Part shown: piece after piece, positions 27,297 through 38,766 of the stretch | How the letters are laid out: every line of letters starts with the position of its first letter | Position numbering within the stretch: position 1 is the stretch's first letter | Assembly (NCBI RefSeq): GCF_026241895.1 | Contig: NZ_JAPJIV010000006.1 | Coordinates: 1-64,000 of the forward strand | Direction: 5' to 3' | Source: Pseudomonas sp. RIT-562 | Lineage (GTDB): Bacteria; Pseudomonadota; Gammaproteobacteria; Pseudomonadales; Pseudomonadaceae | Length of the DNA: 64,000 nt | The notes under the pieces: model-generated | Told to the model about the DNA's origin: nothing | Databases searched by the model: none | The model's input: the letters and a program-made list of their open reading frames with translations, nothing else | Program-made: the position numbers and the translations under genes

Positions 27297-28403
27297 TCAG
27301 CTCCCACTCTGCTCGAAGCCTTCGAAGAAACTCGCCACATGCCCGGCGCTCAGCGCTTGCAGCGTCGGCGGGTTCCAACGGGGGGTCTTGTCTTTGTCGA
27401 TCAGCAAGGCGCGCACGCCTTCGATCAAGTCGCCACGCTCGAACCACTGGCGGTCCAGGTGCAGCTCAAGGGCGAAGCAGTCTTCCAGACTCAGGTGGCG
27501 ACCACGGCGCAGCATTTCCAGGGTCACCCCCATGGCCAGCGGCGAGCGGGTTTCCAGCAGGTCAGCGGTCGCCAGCGCCCAGTCGTGGCTGTCAGCTACC
27601 GTTACCGCCCGCAGTTGCTCAACCATACTCGGCACATCGGGCAAGGCGAAGAAGTGGTCGATGGCCGGGCGCAGGGCAATCAGTGGCGCATCGGGCAGTT
27701 GTTGCACTGCGAGCCCGGCGAGGACGCCTTGCAGGTCCTTGAGCGGAGCGTCGTGCCATTCCATCTGATCGAGCTGTTCGTCCAGCGCAGCAATTTTATC
27801 GCTGGCCAGGCACCAGTTGGCGAGCCCGCAATACAGCGCATCGGCTGCACGAATCTGTACGCCGCTGACGCCCAGGTAGATCCCCAATTCCCCAGGAACC
27901 CGAGACAGGAAGTAGCTGCCACCGACGTCCGGGAAATAGCCGATACCCACTTCCGGCATCGCCAGGCGGCTCTTGTCGGTGACCACCCGCAGGTCGGCGC
28001 CTTGCACCAGGCCCATGCCGCCACCGAGGACAAAACCATCCATCAGGGCCAGGACCGGTTTGCGGTAGTGGTGGATGGCGAGGTCGAGGGCATATTCCTC
28101 GACGAAGAAATCCTGATGCAGCGAGTCGCCGCTTTTGAAGCTGTCGTACAGCGAGCGAATGTCACCGCCGGCGCAGAAGGCTTTTTCACCGGCGCCGCGC
28201 AGGACTACGGCGTGTACGGCAGCATCCTGCGCCCAGGCGTCGAGCTGGCGCTGCAGGTTGCGCACCATGTCGAGGGTCAGGGCGTTGAGACCGGCGGGGC
28301 GATTGAGGGTCAGGTGACCAATGTGGTTGCGTACTTCAGCCAGGACATCGTTTTGTGTGGCATCCATGGGCTGAATAACCGGAGAAGAAACCTCAGCAGT
28401 CAT
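27297..28403 (-). CDS. 3-hydroxyisobutyryl-CoA hydrolase-like enoyl-CoA hydratase
   Basis: This 368-aa crotonase is longer than a simple hydratase, as expected for the HIBYL-CoA hydrolase group. FCAGGDIRSLYD, DGFVLGGGMGL and MPEVGIGYFPDVGGSYFLSR are diagnostic. It would release 3-hydroxyisobutyrate from its CoA ester in valine catabolism. ATG 28403 is chosen over GTG 28406 for better spacing to AGGGAG. 3-hydroxyisobutyrate dehydrogenase and methylmalonate-semialdehyde dehydrogenase are not in the window. Confidence 0.9.
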   Translation of the reverse strand: MTAEVSSPVIQPMDATQNDVLAEVRNHIGHLTLNRPAGLNALTLDMVRNLQRQLDAWAQDAAVHAVVLRGAGEKAFCAGGDIRSLYDSFKSGDSLHQDFFVEEYALDLAIHHYRKPVLALMDGFVLGGGMGLVQGADLRVVTDKSRLAMPEVGIGYFPDVGGSYFLSRVPGELGIYLGVSGVQIRAADALYCGLANWCLASDKIAALDEQLDQMEWHDAPLKDLQGVLAGLAVQQLPDAPLIALRPAIDHFFALPDVPSMVEQLRAVTVADSHDWALATADLLETRSPLAMGVTLEMLRRGRHLSLEDCFALELHLDRQWFERGDLIEGVRALLIDKDKTPRWNPPTLQALSAGHVASFFEGFEQSGS

Positions 28404-28544
28404 CACTAACTCCCTGCTTTTATTGTTCTTTATTGAGAAGCTCGCACGCGAGCGATCCCGGATCGTACCAGTGCAAATTTGTGATGTACAACCGGGATAT
28501 GTGCAGGTCCAGTCTGCAGATATGCATGCAGGGTTGTTTGCCGG

Positions 28545-29255
28545 TTATTCGGACCGAGCGTTGAACACATCGCCGATGCTGCGCCGCCGGGCGTGCACTT
28601 CACTGGCATGAATCAACTGCTCGAGGTCTTCGGGAGTGACGTCGTAGAAGGCTTCCAGGTCTGCCAGGGCCAGCTTCAGATCCTCGGCGGTGATGGCCTG
28701 GCTGTCGACTACGGCGGGGCCGGCGGGCACTGCCACGGGTGGCTCAGCAGCACGTTTGGGATAACGAATGCGCGTCAGGTTGTTGTAGAGCAGGGCGCAC
28801 AGCAGCAGGGTCGCCGCGCCAAGCATGACCGGCCCCAGGGCTTGCCAGTCCATTGCGATGGTCGCAGGGTCGGCCAACACCAGGGTCAGCGCCAGGGCAC
28901 CCGCTGGCGGATGCAGGCAACGCAGCCAGCACATCAGCACCAGCGCGATGCCCGCCGCCATGCACGCACTGGTCAATGTTCGACCCAGCACGTGAGCCAC
29001 CAGCAACGCCACCACTGCGGCGCTCAGGTAACCGCCGAGAATCGACCAGGGCTGGGCCAGGGCACCGGAGGACACCGCGAACAACAGCACGGCCGAAGCA
29101 CCCAGCGGCCCGATCAGATGTTGTGCCACTTCGATCCCGAACACTTGGCTGCACAGCCAGACGGTAAACAGTGTGCCGATGGCCATGCCAATCGCGGCGC
29201 GGCTCCATTCGGTGGGGCGAGTATTGATAGCGGCAGGTAACCAGCGAGCAAGCAT
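28545..29255 (-). CDS. HPP-family inner-membrane protein
   Basis: The protein is 236 aa. Four to five membrane helices in the first 160 residues carry the family motif LHPPAGALAL. They are followed by a cytoplasmic tail of about 75 residues rich in Glu, Asp and Leu (AEDLKLALADLEAFYDVTPEDLEQLI). HPP proteins have been linked to nitrite transport in plants and cyanobacteria; the role in Pseudomonas is not established. It is a stand-alone gene. The 141-bp gap before the hydrolase gene (28404-28544) contains nothing recognisable. Confidence 0.87.
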   Translation of the reverse strand: MLARWLPAAINTRPTEWSRAAIGMAIGTLFTVWLCSQVFGIEVAQHLIGPLGASAVLLFAVSSGALAQPWSILGGYLSAAVVALLVAHVLGRTLTSACMAAGIALVLMCWLRCLHPPAGALALTLVLADPATIAMDWQALGPVMLGAATLLLCALLYNNLTRIRYPKRAAEPPVAVPAGPAVVDSQAITAEDLKLALADLEAFYDVTPEDLEQLIHASEVHARRRSIGDVFNARSE

Positions 29256-29445
29256 GAGTCAAACGATCCGTTGAAAAGCCAGGCGAAAAAAAAGGCTCGG
29301 CTGGAAACCCAGTAAGCCCTTGAAGGTGTTCCAACTGTTGGGGGAGGAACGTGCACAGTTTGCCTTGTGATCTCATTACTGACAAATTCATATAAATGCA
29401 GCTTCAGTGCATTTATATTGATAACTAACCACCGCCCCGGTCAAT

Positions 29446-29912
29446 TTGTAGGAGCTGGCGAAGCCTGCAACGCAAGATCACGACTGCTGCGTCCGATCGC
29501 GGCCCAAGCCGAACGCAGCCTTCGGCAGCTGCTACACAGTCCGCAGGCGCCCCTATCTGTTGTAGCAGCTGGCGAAGCCTGCGTTGGGGCGCGAAGCGGC
29601 CCCTGGTTCCACCCCAGAATCACGACTGCTGCGTCCGATCGCGGCCCGAGCCGAACGCAGCCTTCGGCAGCTGCTACACAGTCCGCAGGCGCCCCAATCT
29701 TTTGTAGCAGCTGGCGAAGCCTGCGTTGGGGCGCGAAGCAGCCCCTGGTTCCACGCCAGAATCACGACTGCTGCGCAGCCGAACGCAGCCTTCGGCAGCT
29801 GCTACACAGTCCACAGGCGCCCCTATCTTTTGTAGCAGCTGGCGAAGCCTGCGTTGGGGCGCGAAGCGGCCCCTGGTTTCATGCCAGGATCACGACTGCT
29901 GCGCAGCACAGG
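29446..29912. repeat. Four-copy tandem array of palindromic repeat pairs
   Basis: GTAGCAGCTGGCGAAGCCTG or a near copy begins at about 29447, 29562, 29704 and 29832. Each is followed by GCGTTGGGGCGCGAAGCGGC (absent in the first copy), CACGACTGCTGCG, and an opposed arm, AACGCAGCCTTCGGCAGCTG. Periods are 114, 142 and 128 bp; the shorter ones lack blocks such as TCCGATCGCGGCCC. Open frames crossing it are side effects of the repeat. It lies within 800 bp (29256-30055) that holds no other gene, directly upstream of a tyrosine recombinase. Confidence 0.92.
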
Positions 29913-30055
29913 CCGGATGATTTGACTTTTAACGCTGCGGCCGGCAGGGTTGGGAGCCCCTTCGGGGCACGTCGAGCAATTGCGCTGCTCTCGCTGCTAC
30001 GCTCTTCGAACCTTTTTTGTGTTCATTACACTGATTTCACTCAAGGCCGTTCCGT

Positions 30056-30988
30056 TTGACTGACTTACCCGCTAGCGCCGCTCCAAAGGCCAATCCGCTG
30101 ACCGTCTACCTGGCGCGATTGGCGCCCTCCAGCCAACTGACGATGCGTTACGTCCTGCAGGATGCCGCCGATCGCCTGGGATTCGAAGACATGAATGTCG
30201 AGGAGATTCCCTGGCATCAATTGCAGCCGGAGGACGTGGTTGCCCTGGTTGCCGCCCTGCGTGAGGACGGTTACGCGCCCAATACCTCGTCGCTGTATGT
30301 CAACGCGGTACGCGGGGTGATGAACGAGGCCTGGCGCATGAGCTTGATCAGCCAGGAGCACCTGTTGAAAATGCGCTCGGTCAAAGGCATCGCGGGTACG
30401 CGGCTGTCCCAGGGCCGAAACTTGCGTCGCTCGCTGATCCAGGAGCTGATGGCGGTGTGCGCCGCCGACCCCAGGCCCCAGGGCCTGCGCGATGCAGCCA
30501 TCATCGCGATTCTGTATGGGTCGGGGATGCGCAAGTCGGAATCGGTCAACCTCGACCTCGGCCAGGTTGATTTCGCCGAGCGCAGCCTGCGAGTCACCGG
30601 CAAGGGCAATAAGCAACTGATCAAATATGCCCCGACCTGGGCCTTCGCCAAGCTCGACGCCTGGCTCGAACTGCGCCGCTCGCAGCTCAAGGAGGGCGAG
30701 GTGGATGACCCGTTCCTGTTCAACCGAATTCGCCGTGGCAGCCATATCACCCGCGAGCGCATCACCAAGCATGCGATCTACTACATCGCCCGCCAGCGGG
30801 GCGCGCAGGTCGGCGTAAAGATCATGCCCCATGACTTTCGGCGCTCGTTCATCACCCGGGTTATCGAAGAGCATGACCTGTCGATCGCGCAGAAACTGGC
30901 CCACCACAGCAATATCCAGACAACTGCCAACTACGACGTGCGAGACGACAACGAGCGGCGGCGAGCAGTGGATCGGTTTGACTTGTAG
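30056..30988 (+). CDS. Stand-alone tyrosine site-specific recombinase
   Basis: The protein is 310 aa. An N-terminal SAM-like core-binding domain (about 15-110) precedes a catalytic domain with every active-site residue of the family: Arg159 (GSGMRKSE), Lys183/186 (TGKGNKQ), His259 and Arg262 (HDFRRSF), His283/284 (AHHSNIQTT) and Tyr293 (ANYDVRDD). It should be an active integrase/recombinase of XerC/D size. The start is TTG 30056, with AAGG about 10 bases upstream; no earlier start is credible. No excisionase, phage gene or att duplication is near. Its stop codon lies in a palindrome. Confidence 0.88.
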   Translation: MTDLPASAAPKANPLTVYLARLAPSSQLTMRYVLQDAADRLGFEDMNVEEIPWHQLQPEDVVALVAALREDGYAPNTSSLYVNAVRGVMNEAWRMSLISQEHLLKMRSVKGIAGTRLSQGRNLRRSLIQELMAVCAADPRPQGLRDAAIIAILYGSGMRKSESVNLDLGQVDFAERSLRVTGKGNKQLIKYAPTWAFAKLDAWLELRRSQLKEGEVDDPFLFNRIRRGSHITRERITKHAIYYIARQRGAQVGVKIMPHDFRRSFITRVIEEHDLSIAQKLAHHSNIQTTANYDVRDDNERRRAVDRFDL

Positions 30989-31007
30989 GAGCAAGCTCGC
31001 TCCTACA
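30984..31007. terminator. Palindromic hairpin at the integrase stop codon
   Basis: TGTAGGAGC-AAGCTC-GCTCCTACA is a near-perfect inverted repeat that includes the integrase stop codon. It lies 4 bases from the convergent pqiC stop. There is no T-run, so it is more a short REP than a classic terminator, but it probably marks the end of both transcripts. Confidence 0.55.
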
Positions 31008-31011
31008 GGGG

Positions 31012-31566
31012 TTAGTTTGCAGGACAGGTATTCTGCGAGCTACTGGCCGCCTGGCTGATCACCGCAGCCAGGCGCTTCACGTTGTTCTGCTGAGCCGCCA
31101 CCAGTTCGTCAATCGACGGCCCCGAAGGGGTTTGCAAAGTGCTGCGGCAGGTGAGGGCGCCATTCTCGCCGGGGCCGGCGTCGCGCAGGCGCCATTTCAC
31201 GTCGATCAGCCCGTATTGACCGGGAATCGAATCAAAGCGCTGCACCTCCAGCCGCACCGAGATCTTGCGCTTGGGGTTGCTGTTGACCATCTGGTCGAGC
31301 AGTGCACTGCGCAACTCATCCACCAGGCTGGCGCCCCACCACTGGGTTTCAAGAATGGCGATGCCGGTATTGCCCTGGCGCACGACGATCTGCGGGCGAT
31401 CGACCTGGGGCGGTACAGTCAGCGATTCGACCTGGATCTCTGCCGTGGAGCGCGAGTTGGCGTTCATCTGCGCCGGGATCAAGGTGTGGAAGTGAATAGG
31501 ATCACTGCGGCAGGCGGCGAGTAATGACAGCGCCGCCAACAGGGTGATCTTCAGTGGAAAAGCCAT
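31012..31566 (-). CDS. pqiC: PqiC-type outer-membrane lipoprotein
   Basis: The 184-aa precursor has a lipoprotein signal ending LLAAC, then the PqiC/YmbA (ABC-type transport auxiliary lipoprotein) fold. In E. coli PqiC sits in the outer membrane and completes the PqiABC lipid-transport tunnel. ATG 31566 is chosen for its AGGAG eight bases upstream. An in-frame ATG at 31587, overlapping the pqiB stop, is the alternative. It is the last gene of the four-gene pqi operon. Confidence 0.88.
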   Translation of the reverse strand: MAFPLKITLLAALSLLAACRSDPIHFHTLIPAQMNANSRSTAEIQVESLTVPPQVDRPQIVVRQGNTGIAILETQWWGASLVDELRSALLDQMVNSNPKRKISVRLEVQRFDSIPGQYGLIDVKWRLRDAGPGENGALTCRSTLQTPSGPSIDELVAAQQNNVKRLAAVISQAASSSQNTCPAN

Positions 31567-31583
31567 GGGTGATGCTCCTGTGG

Positions 31584-33239
31584 TCATTTGCTCGGCGGCC
31601 CTTGCAGGTCGATAGGCGCGGCGTTGTTAGGGCGGCCGCGAATCAACGATTCGGGGTGGCGTCCCAGGTAGTCCGCCAGGTCACGCAAGGAACGCGAGGT
31701 ACGGCCCAGATCGTCCAGGGTTTCGGAAAGTTGCTCACGTTGCGGCGAGTCTTCGGCCAGCGTCGAGTTCGCCGACTGCAAGGTCTTGCTGACGTCCGCC
31801 AGGGTGCTCTGCACGCCAGGCAGGGTCTTGGCATTGAACTGGGTCAGGCCCTTGCGCAATTCGACCAGGTTGGCATCGAGGTTGTTGGCGATCCTTTCGA
31901 TCGGCAGCTTGTTGATCTTGTCGACCATCGCCTCCAGCTTGCCCTGGATCTCTTCCAGGCTGCCAGGAATAGTCGGGATGCTGACGGGGCGGGCACTGGC
32001 ATCGAACGCGACCTTGGGCGCCTTCGGATAGAAGTCCAGCGCGATGTACAACTGACCGGTCAGCAGGTTGCCGCTGCGGGCCTGGGCGCGCAGGCCATTC
32101 TCGACGAAGGTGCCCATCAGGCGTATACCCGCAGCTTCATCGTTGGGGTCGTGACTGAGCACCTTGAGCATCTTGGTATGCGCTGTGCCGAGGCGCTGCG
32201 GGTAAATGACGATGCCGACGTTCACCGGGAAGGTGCGTTTCTGCGCATCGAAGTCGAGGTTGACCGAGACCACCTTGCCAAACTCCGTGCCGAGGAATTC
32301 CACCGGCGCACCCACCTTCAACCCACGCAATGCCTGGTCGAAACGCAGGCTCAGGTACTGCGGCTTGCCATTGGGCGGGGCGAGGGCAGTCTGCTGGTCG
32401 GGGAACAGCTCGTAGGCATATTCTTCTGCGGCAGGTTTGTCGTCGGGACTGTACTCGGGTGCGCGAAAGGCGATCCCGCCAACCAGCAGGGAGGACAACG
32501 ACTCGGTCTTCAGCGCAAAACCGTTGGCACCGACACTCACATCAATCCCGCTGGCGTTCCAGAACCGGGTGTTTTCCGTGACGTAGGCATCATTGGGCGA
32601 GTGCACGAACACATCGATGTTCACCCCTTTGCCATCGGCGTCCAAGGCATAGGCCACCACCTGGCCAACCGGGATCTTGCGGTAGTAGACCGGCGAACCG
32701 ATGTCCAGCGAGCCCAGGTCCTGGGTGTGCAAGGTGAAGCGCTTGCCCGGTTCGCCGTAGGTGATCGGCGGCGGATTTTCCATGCCCTTGAAGTTCTTCG
32801 CCCGGGCGTTGGCCTGGCCAATGTCGGCGCCGATGTAGTCGCCGGACAGCAGGGTGTCGATACCCGACACACCGCCCGCGCCGATGCGCGGGCGCACGAC
32901 CCAGAATTTCGAGTCCTCACGAGTGAAGCTTTCTGCCTGCTTGGCCAGTTTCACCGTGGCATTGACACTCTTCTGGTCGCCACTGAGTTCCACGTCCGAG
33001 ACATGGCCGATGACCACGTTGCGGTACTTGACCTCGGTCTTGTTGGCCGTCAGCCCGTCACCCGTCTTGAACGTGATAGTGATGGTCGGGCCTTCCTGGA
33101 GGATGCTGTGCACCACCAGGGAAATACCCACCAGCACCGCCACGATCGGCACGATCCATACCAGCGAAACGCTGAACCTGCGGGTCTTGATCGGGGCCTG
33201 GCCGGGGGCCAGGGGCCCGTCAGTGACTTGCGACTTCAT
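31584..33239 (-). CDS. pqiB: PqiB, MCE-domain lipid-transport protein
   Basis: This 551-aa protein has one N-terminal membrane helix (about 24-43) followed by three MCE/MlaD repeats. Typical GAPVEFLGTEFGKV- and GSPVYYRKIPVGQV-like strands are visible. A long C-terminal helical region with amphipathic stretches (about 420-530) forms the needle of the hexameric tunnel through the periplasm. Substrates are probably phospholipids moving between inner and outer membrane. ATG 33239 has a GAGGAGG site; it overlaps the end of pqiA by 20 bases. Confidence 0.92.
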   Translation of the reverse strand: MKSQVTDGPLAPGQAPIKTRRFSVSLVWIVPIVAVLVGISLVVHSILQEGPTITITFKTGDGLTANKTEVKYRNVVIGHVSDVELSGDQKSVNATVKLAKQAESFTREDSKFWVVRPRIGAGGVSGIDTLLSGDYIGADIGQANARAKNFKGMENPPPITYGEPGKRFTLHTQDLGSLDIGSPVYYRKIPVGQVVAYALDADGKGVNIDVFVHSPNDAYVTENTRFWNASGIDVSVGANGFALKTESLSSLLVGGIAFRAPEYSPDDKPAAEEYAYELFPDQQTALAPPNGKPQYLSLRFDQALRGLKVGAPVEFLGTEFGKVVSVNLDFDAQKRTFPVNVGIVIYPQRLGTAHTKMLKVLSHDPNDEAAGIRLMGTFVENGLRAQARSGNLLTGQLYIALDFYPKAPKVAFDASARPVSIPTIPGSLEEIQGKLEAMVDKINKLPIERIANNLDANLVELRKGLTQFNAKTLPGVQSTLADVSKTLQSANSTLAEDSPQREQLSETLDDLGRTSRSLRDLADYLGRHPESLIRGRPNNAAPIDLQGPPSK

Positions 33240-33876
33240 CCATGACCTCCTCGTTATGCGGCTCTTCCCGCTTTTCATTCCAGATCAGGCGCGGGTCGAA
33301 ACTCATCGCCGCCAGCATGGTGAACACCACCACCAGGCCAAAAAACAGAATACCCGGCCTCGGCTCGATATCGGCCAGGGCCTGAAATTTCACCAGTGCG
33401 GCCACTAGCGCCACGACGATGACGTCGAGCATCGACCAATAGCCGATCACCTCGACAAATCGGTACATCTTCGAACGTTCCTGGCGTGCCCACAGGCTGT
33501 TGCGCTGCACAGTCACCAGTAGCAGCGTCAGGGCCACGAACTTGATGCCGGGCACCGCGATACTGGCGATGAAGATGATCAGGGCGATGTCCCAGGCGCC
33601 AGCCTCCCAGAACTCCAGGACGCCACTCATGATTGTGCTGTCGGCGCCATTGCCGACCATCTTGGTGTTCATCACCGGCAGCAGGTTGGCGGGGATGTAG
33701 AACACCAGCGAAGTCAGCAGGTAGGCCCAGGTGCGGGTGAGCGAGTTGGTCTTGCGCCGATGCAGCGGCGCACCACAACGCTCGCACTCATGGGGTTCAT
33801 GCGTCATGTCGCACGCCAGGCCACAACTGTGGCAGAGGCATAAGTTGAGTTCGCTCGCTACCGGAGGTCGGCTCAT
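33220..33876 (-). CDS. pqiA: PqiA second half, inner-membrane protein
   Basis: This 218-aa protein has an N-terminal zinc-ribbon (CHSC...CERC) and four membrane segments. Enterobacterial PqiA is one protein of two such halves; here each half is its own gene. It overlaps the upstream half by the ATGA-type junction at 33873-33876 and pqiB by 20 bases. The inner-membrane complex feeds or drives lipid movement through PqiB. Confidence 0.9.
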   Translation of the reverse strand: MSRPPVASELNLCLCHSCGLACDMTHEPHECERCGAPLHRRKTNSLTRTWAYLLTSLVFYIPANLLPVMNTKMVGNGADSTIMSGVLEFWEAGAWDIALIIFIASIAVPGIKFVALTLLLVTVQRNSLWARQERSKMYRFVEVIGYWSMLDVIVVALVAALVKFQALADIEPRPGILFFGLVVVFTMLAAMSFDPRLIWNEKREEPHNEEVMDEVASH

Positions 33877-34469
33877 AGGGTGTCCCACAGGTCACGCACG
33901 TCGCGCCCGGCGATGCGGATCATCATCAGGCTGAGCACGGCGAGGGCGAACAGGCCAATGCCGGGCAGTACGTCGAGCAATCCTGCCAGCTTGATCACCG
34001 CGACCATTGCGCCCAGCAGGCAGACTTCGAGCATGCTCCAGGGCCGCAGGGTTTCCAGCCAGCGCATGCAGAACTTGAACCCAGGGCAGCGCTGGTGGGA
34101 GAGGGCAAAACCGAGCACCCAGATCAGCAGCACCAGTTGGATGATGGGCGCGATGATCATGGCGATCGCCGCCACCATGGCGATAAAGGTAATGGGGCCT
34201 TGGCTCAGGGCCAGCACCGAATCCCACAGCGTGGCACTGTTTTTCAGGCCTTTGAGGCTGATGCTCATCACCGGGTAGAAATTGGTAAAGACCCACAACA
34301 CCAGCGCGGTCAGGCTCAACGCCAGGCGCTGTTCGATGGTCAAGCCGTTATAGCGCTGGAGCACGCCGCCACAACGTGAGCACAGGGTTTTCTGATGTTT
34401 GGCGAGCGTCACTTTTTCATACACGCAGTCGCAATGCTCGCAGATGATCAGCTGGTCGGTCGAGGCCAT
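33873..34469 (-). CDS. pqiA: PqiA first half, inner-membrane protein
   Basis: This 198-aa protein has a zinc-ribbon (CEHCDC...CSRCGG) and four membrane segments of the PqiA domain. It is the first gene of the pqi operon and is homologous to the downstream half. Together the two make the equivalent of full-length PqiA. Upstream lies a gap with a REP element and the convergent boundary of the polyamine genes. Confidence 0.9.
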   Translation of the reverse strand: MASTDQLIICEHCDCVYEKVTLAKHQKTLCSRCGGVLQRYNGLTIEQRLALSLTALVLWVFTNFYPVMSISLKGLKNSATLWDSVLALSQGPITFIAMVAAIAMIIAPIIQLVLLIWVLGFALSHQRCPGFKFCMRWLETLRPWSMLEVCLLGAMVAVIKLAGLLDVLPGIGLFALAVLSLMMIRIAGRDVRDLWDTL

Positions 34470-34620
34470 GGGTCGCGCTCAATCGGAGGGATAAAGGCAG
34501 AGCACATCCTCAATATAGAGGTGAGTGGCGAATCGGCAAATCGAAACGCGTAAATGATACCGCGTTATCGTTCATCGTCCGAATCGCAGCACATCTGACA
34601 TCTTCATTGCCCGACCCGAC

Positions 34621-34692
34621 GCTTTCGCGAGCAAGCCCGCTCCCACAGGGTTCCAGTGAATCCTTGTGAGAGCGGGCTTGCTCGCGAAAGCG
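34621..34692. repeat. REP-type inverted repeat
   Basis: CGCTTTCGCGAGCAAGCCCG and CGGGCTTGCTCGCGAAAGCG are complementary over about 24 bases, with CTCCCACA / TGTGAGAG as inner arms. It separates the polyamine oxidase gene from the pqi promoter region. Confidence 0.85.
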
Positions 34693-34712
34693 ATATTCCA
34701 GACGCCGCAGAG

Positions 34713-37156
<2,444 letters not shown>

Positions 37157-37157
37157 T

Positions 37158-37223
37158 CATCGCGAGCAGGCTCACTCCTACAGGTGCACGCATCCCCCTG
37201 TAGGATTGAGCCTGCTCGCGATG
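37158..37223. repeat. REP-type inverted repeat
   Basis: CATCGCGAGCAGGCTCACTC and TGAGCCTGCTCGCGATG face each other across GTGCACGCATCCCC. It lies between the glutamylpolyamine synthetase gene and the binding-protein gene on the same strand and may attenuate read-through. Confidence 0.85.
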
Positions 37224-37245
37224 GGATTTCAAAGACGACTAATCA

Positions 37246-38604
37246 TTAAACGCTGAACAGCAGGAACTCCCGCTCCCAGGAACTGATCACCCGCTTGAAG
37301 TTCTCGTGTTCCGCACGCTTGACCGCGACATACCCGCGCACGAATTTGCTGCCCAGGACCTTCTCGATGGTTTGGCACTCTTCCATCTGAGTCAGCGCTT
37401 CCTCGATGGTGATCGGCAGGCGCAGGTTGCGTCGCTCATAGGCGCGCCCCTCCACCGCAGCGCTCGGTTGCACGCCTTCAACCATGCCCAGGTAGCCACA
37501 CAGCAGACTGGCGGCAATCGCCAGGTATGGATTGGCGTCAGCGCCTGGCAGGCGGTTTTCCACGCGCATTGCCTCGGGGCTCGAAGTCGGCACTCGCAGG
37601 CCGACGGTGCGGTTTTCCTCGCCCCATTCGACGTTCACCGGAGCCGAGGTGTCCGGCAGGAAGCGGCGGAATGAGTTGACGTTGGGTGCGAACATCGGCA
37701 GCACTTTGGGGATGTATTTCTGCAGGCCGCCAATGTGCTGCAGGAACAGTTCGCTCATCTTGCCGTCGGCATCGACGAAAATCGGCTGCCCTGTGGCGAT
37801 GTCGACCACGCTCTGGTGAATGTGCATGGCGCTGCCGGGCTCATCGCCGATCGGCTTGGCCATGAAAGTGGCCGCGACATTGTGCTTGAGCGCCGCTTCG
37901 CGCAGGGTGCGCTTGAACACGGTGATCTGGTCTGCGAGGTCCAGGGCGTCACCGTGGCGGAAGTTGATTTCCATCTGCGCCGGGCCGTCTTCATGAATCA
38001 GCGTGTCGAGGTCCAGGCCCTGCAGTTCGCACCAGTCGTAGACATCTTCGAACAGCGGATCAAATTCGTTGGCGGCATCGATGGAAAACGACTGCCGGCC
38101 ACTTTCCGCACGGCCCGAGCGACCCAGTGGTGCCTTGAGCGGCAAGTCCGGGTCTTCGCAGCGCTGGGTCAGGTAAAACTCCATTTCTGGCGCGACAATC
38201 GGCCGCCAGCCTTTGTCGGTGTATAGCTGCAGGACTTTTTTCAGCACGTTGCGCGGCGACAGTTCAATCGGGTTGCCGAACTTGTCGAAGGTGTCGTGGA
38301 TCACGATGGCGGTCGGCTCGATGGCCCATGGCACCACGTAAACTGCATCGGCGTCAGGCTTGCAGACCATGTCGATATCGGCGGGGTCGAGCAGGTCGTA
38401 GTAGATGTCGTCGTCGACAAAGTCCCCGGTCACCGTTTGCAACAGCACACTTTCCGGCAGGCGCATGCCTCGCTCATGCAGGAACTTGTTGGTGGGTGCA
38501 ATTTTGCCGCGTGCAATGCCGGTCAGATCGCTGACGACGCACTCGACTTCGGTAATCTTGTGATCTTTCAGCCAAGTGGACAGCTGATCGAAAGGGACAT
38601 TCAT
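37246..38604 (-). CDS. Gamma-glutamylpolyamine synthetase (glutamine synthetase family, PuuA/PauA-like)
   Basis: This 452-aa protein has the glutamine-synthetase fold. VAPEMEFYL and FRHGDALDLADQ hold metal and substrate residues, MHIHQS follows, then NSFRRFLPD and ENRTVGLRVP (ATP/Glu site). The length and divergence from GlnA fit the class joining glutamate to putrescine or other polyamines with ATP. ATG 38604 has GAGG five bases upstream; earlier starts lie in a low-quality region. It is divergent from an AraC-type gene that probably regulates it. Confidence 0.88.
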   Translation of the reverse strand: MNVPFDQLSTWLKDHKITEVECVVSDLTGIARGKIAPTNKFLHERGMRLPESVLLQTVTGDFVDDDIYYDLLDPADIDMVCKPDADAVYVVPWAIEPTAIVIHDTFDKFGNPIELSPRNVLKKVLQLYTDKGWRPIVAPEMEFYLTQRCEDPDLPLKAPLGRSGRAESGRQSFSIDAANEFDPLFEDVYDWCELQGLDLDTLIHEDGPAQMEINFRHGDALDLADQITVFKRTLREAALKHNVAATFMAKPIGDEPGSAMHIHQSVVDIATGQPIFVDADGKMSELFLQHIGGLQKYIPKVLPMFAPNVNSFRRFLPDTSAPVNVEWGEENRTVGLRVPTSSPEAMRVENRLPGADANPYLAIAASLLCGYLGMVEGVQPSAAVEGRAYERRNLRLPITIEEALTQMEECQTIEKVLGSKFVRGYVAVKRAEHENFKRVISSWEREFLLFSV

Positions 38605-38766
38605 ACAGACCTCGTTATTGGATTTATTAACGCCGGGGAGGGCGGTTTGATCCACCACACACTTCCCCTGGGACGCGTTGGCGACTATCTTGGGCGAGCC
38701 TTGCAGTTCCATCTATCCACTTTCAGCAGCACAAAAACGCACCAAACGAGTGCGTAGGGTTCACCC

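Noticed and set aside
29446-29912. Possible CRISPR array
   Set aside because: Units are 114-142 bp, contain opposed arms and lack uniform short repeats with unique spacers. No cas genes are present.
29367-30059. A 230-codon open frame across the tandem array
   Set aside because: Its translation is four copies of the repeat read through; opposite and shifted frames are equally open. It is a by-product of the palindromic repeats.
30056-30988. Prophage or integrative element headed by the tyrosine recombinase
   Set aside because: Neighbouring genes on both sides are ordinary chromosomal genes. No tRNA end, att duplication, excisionase or phage gene is seen.
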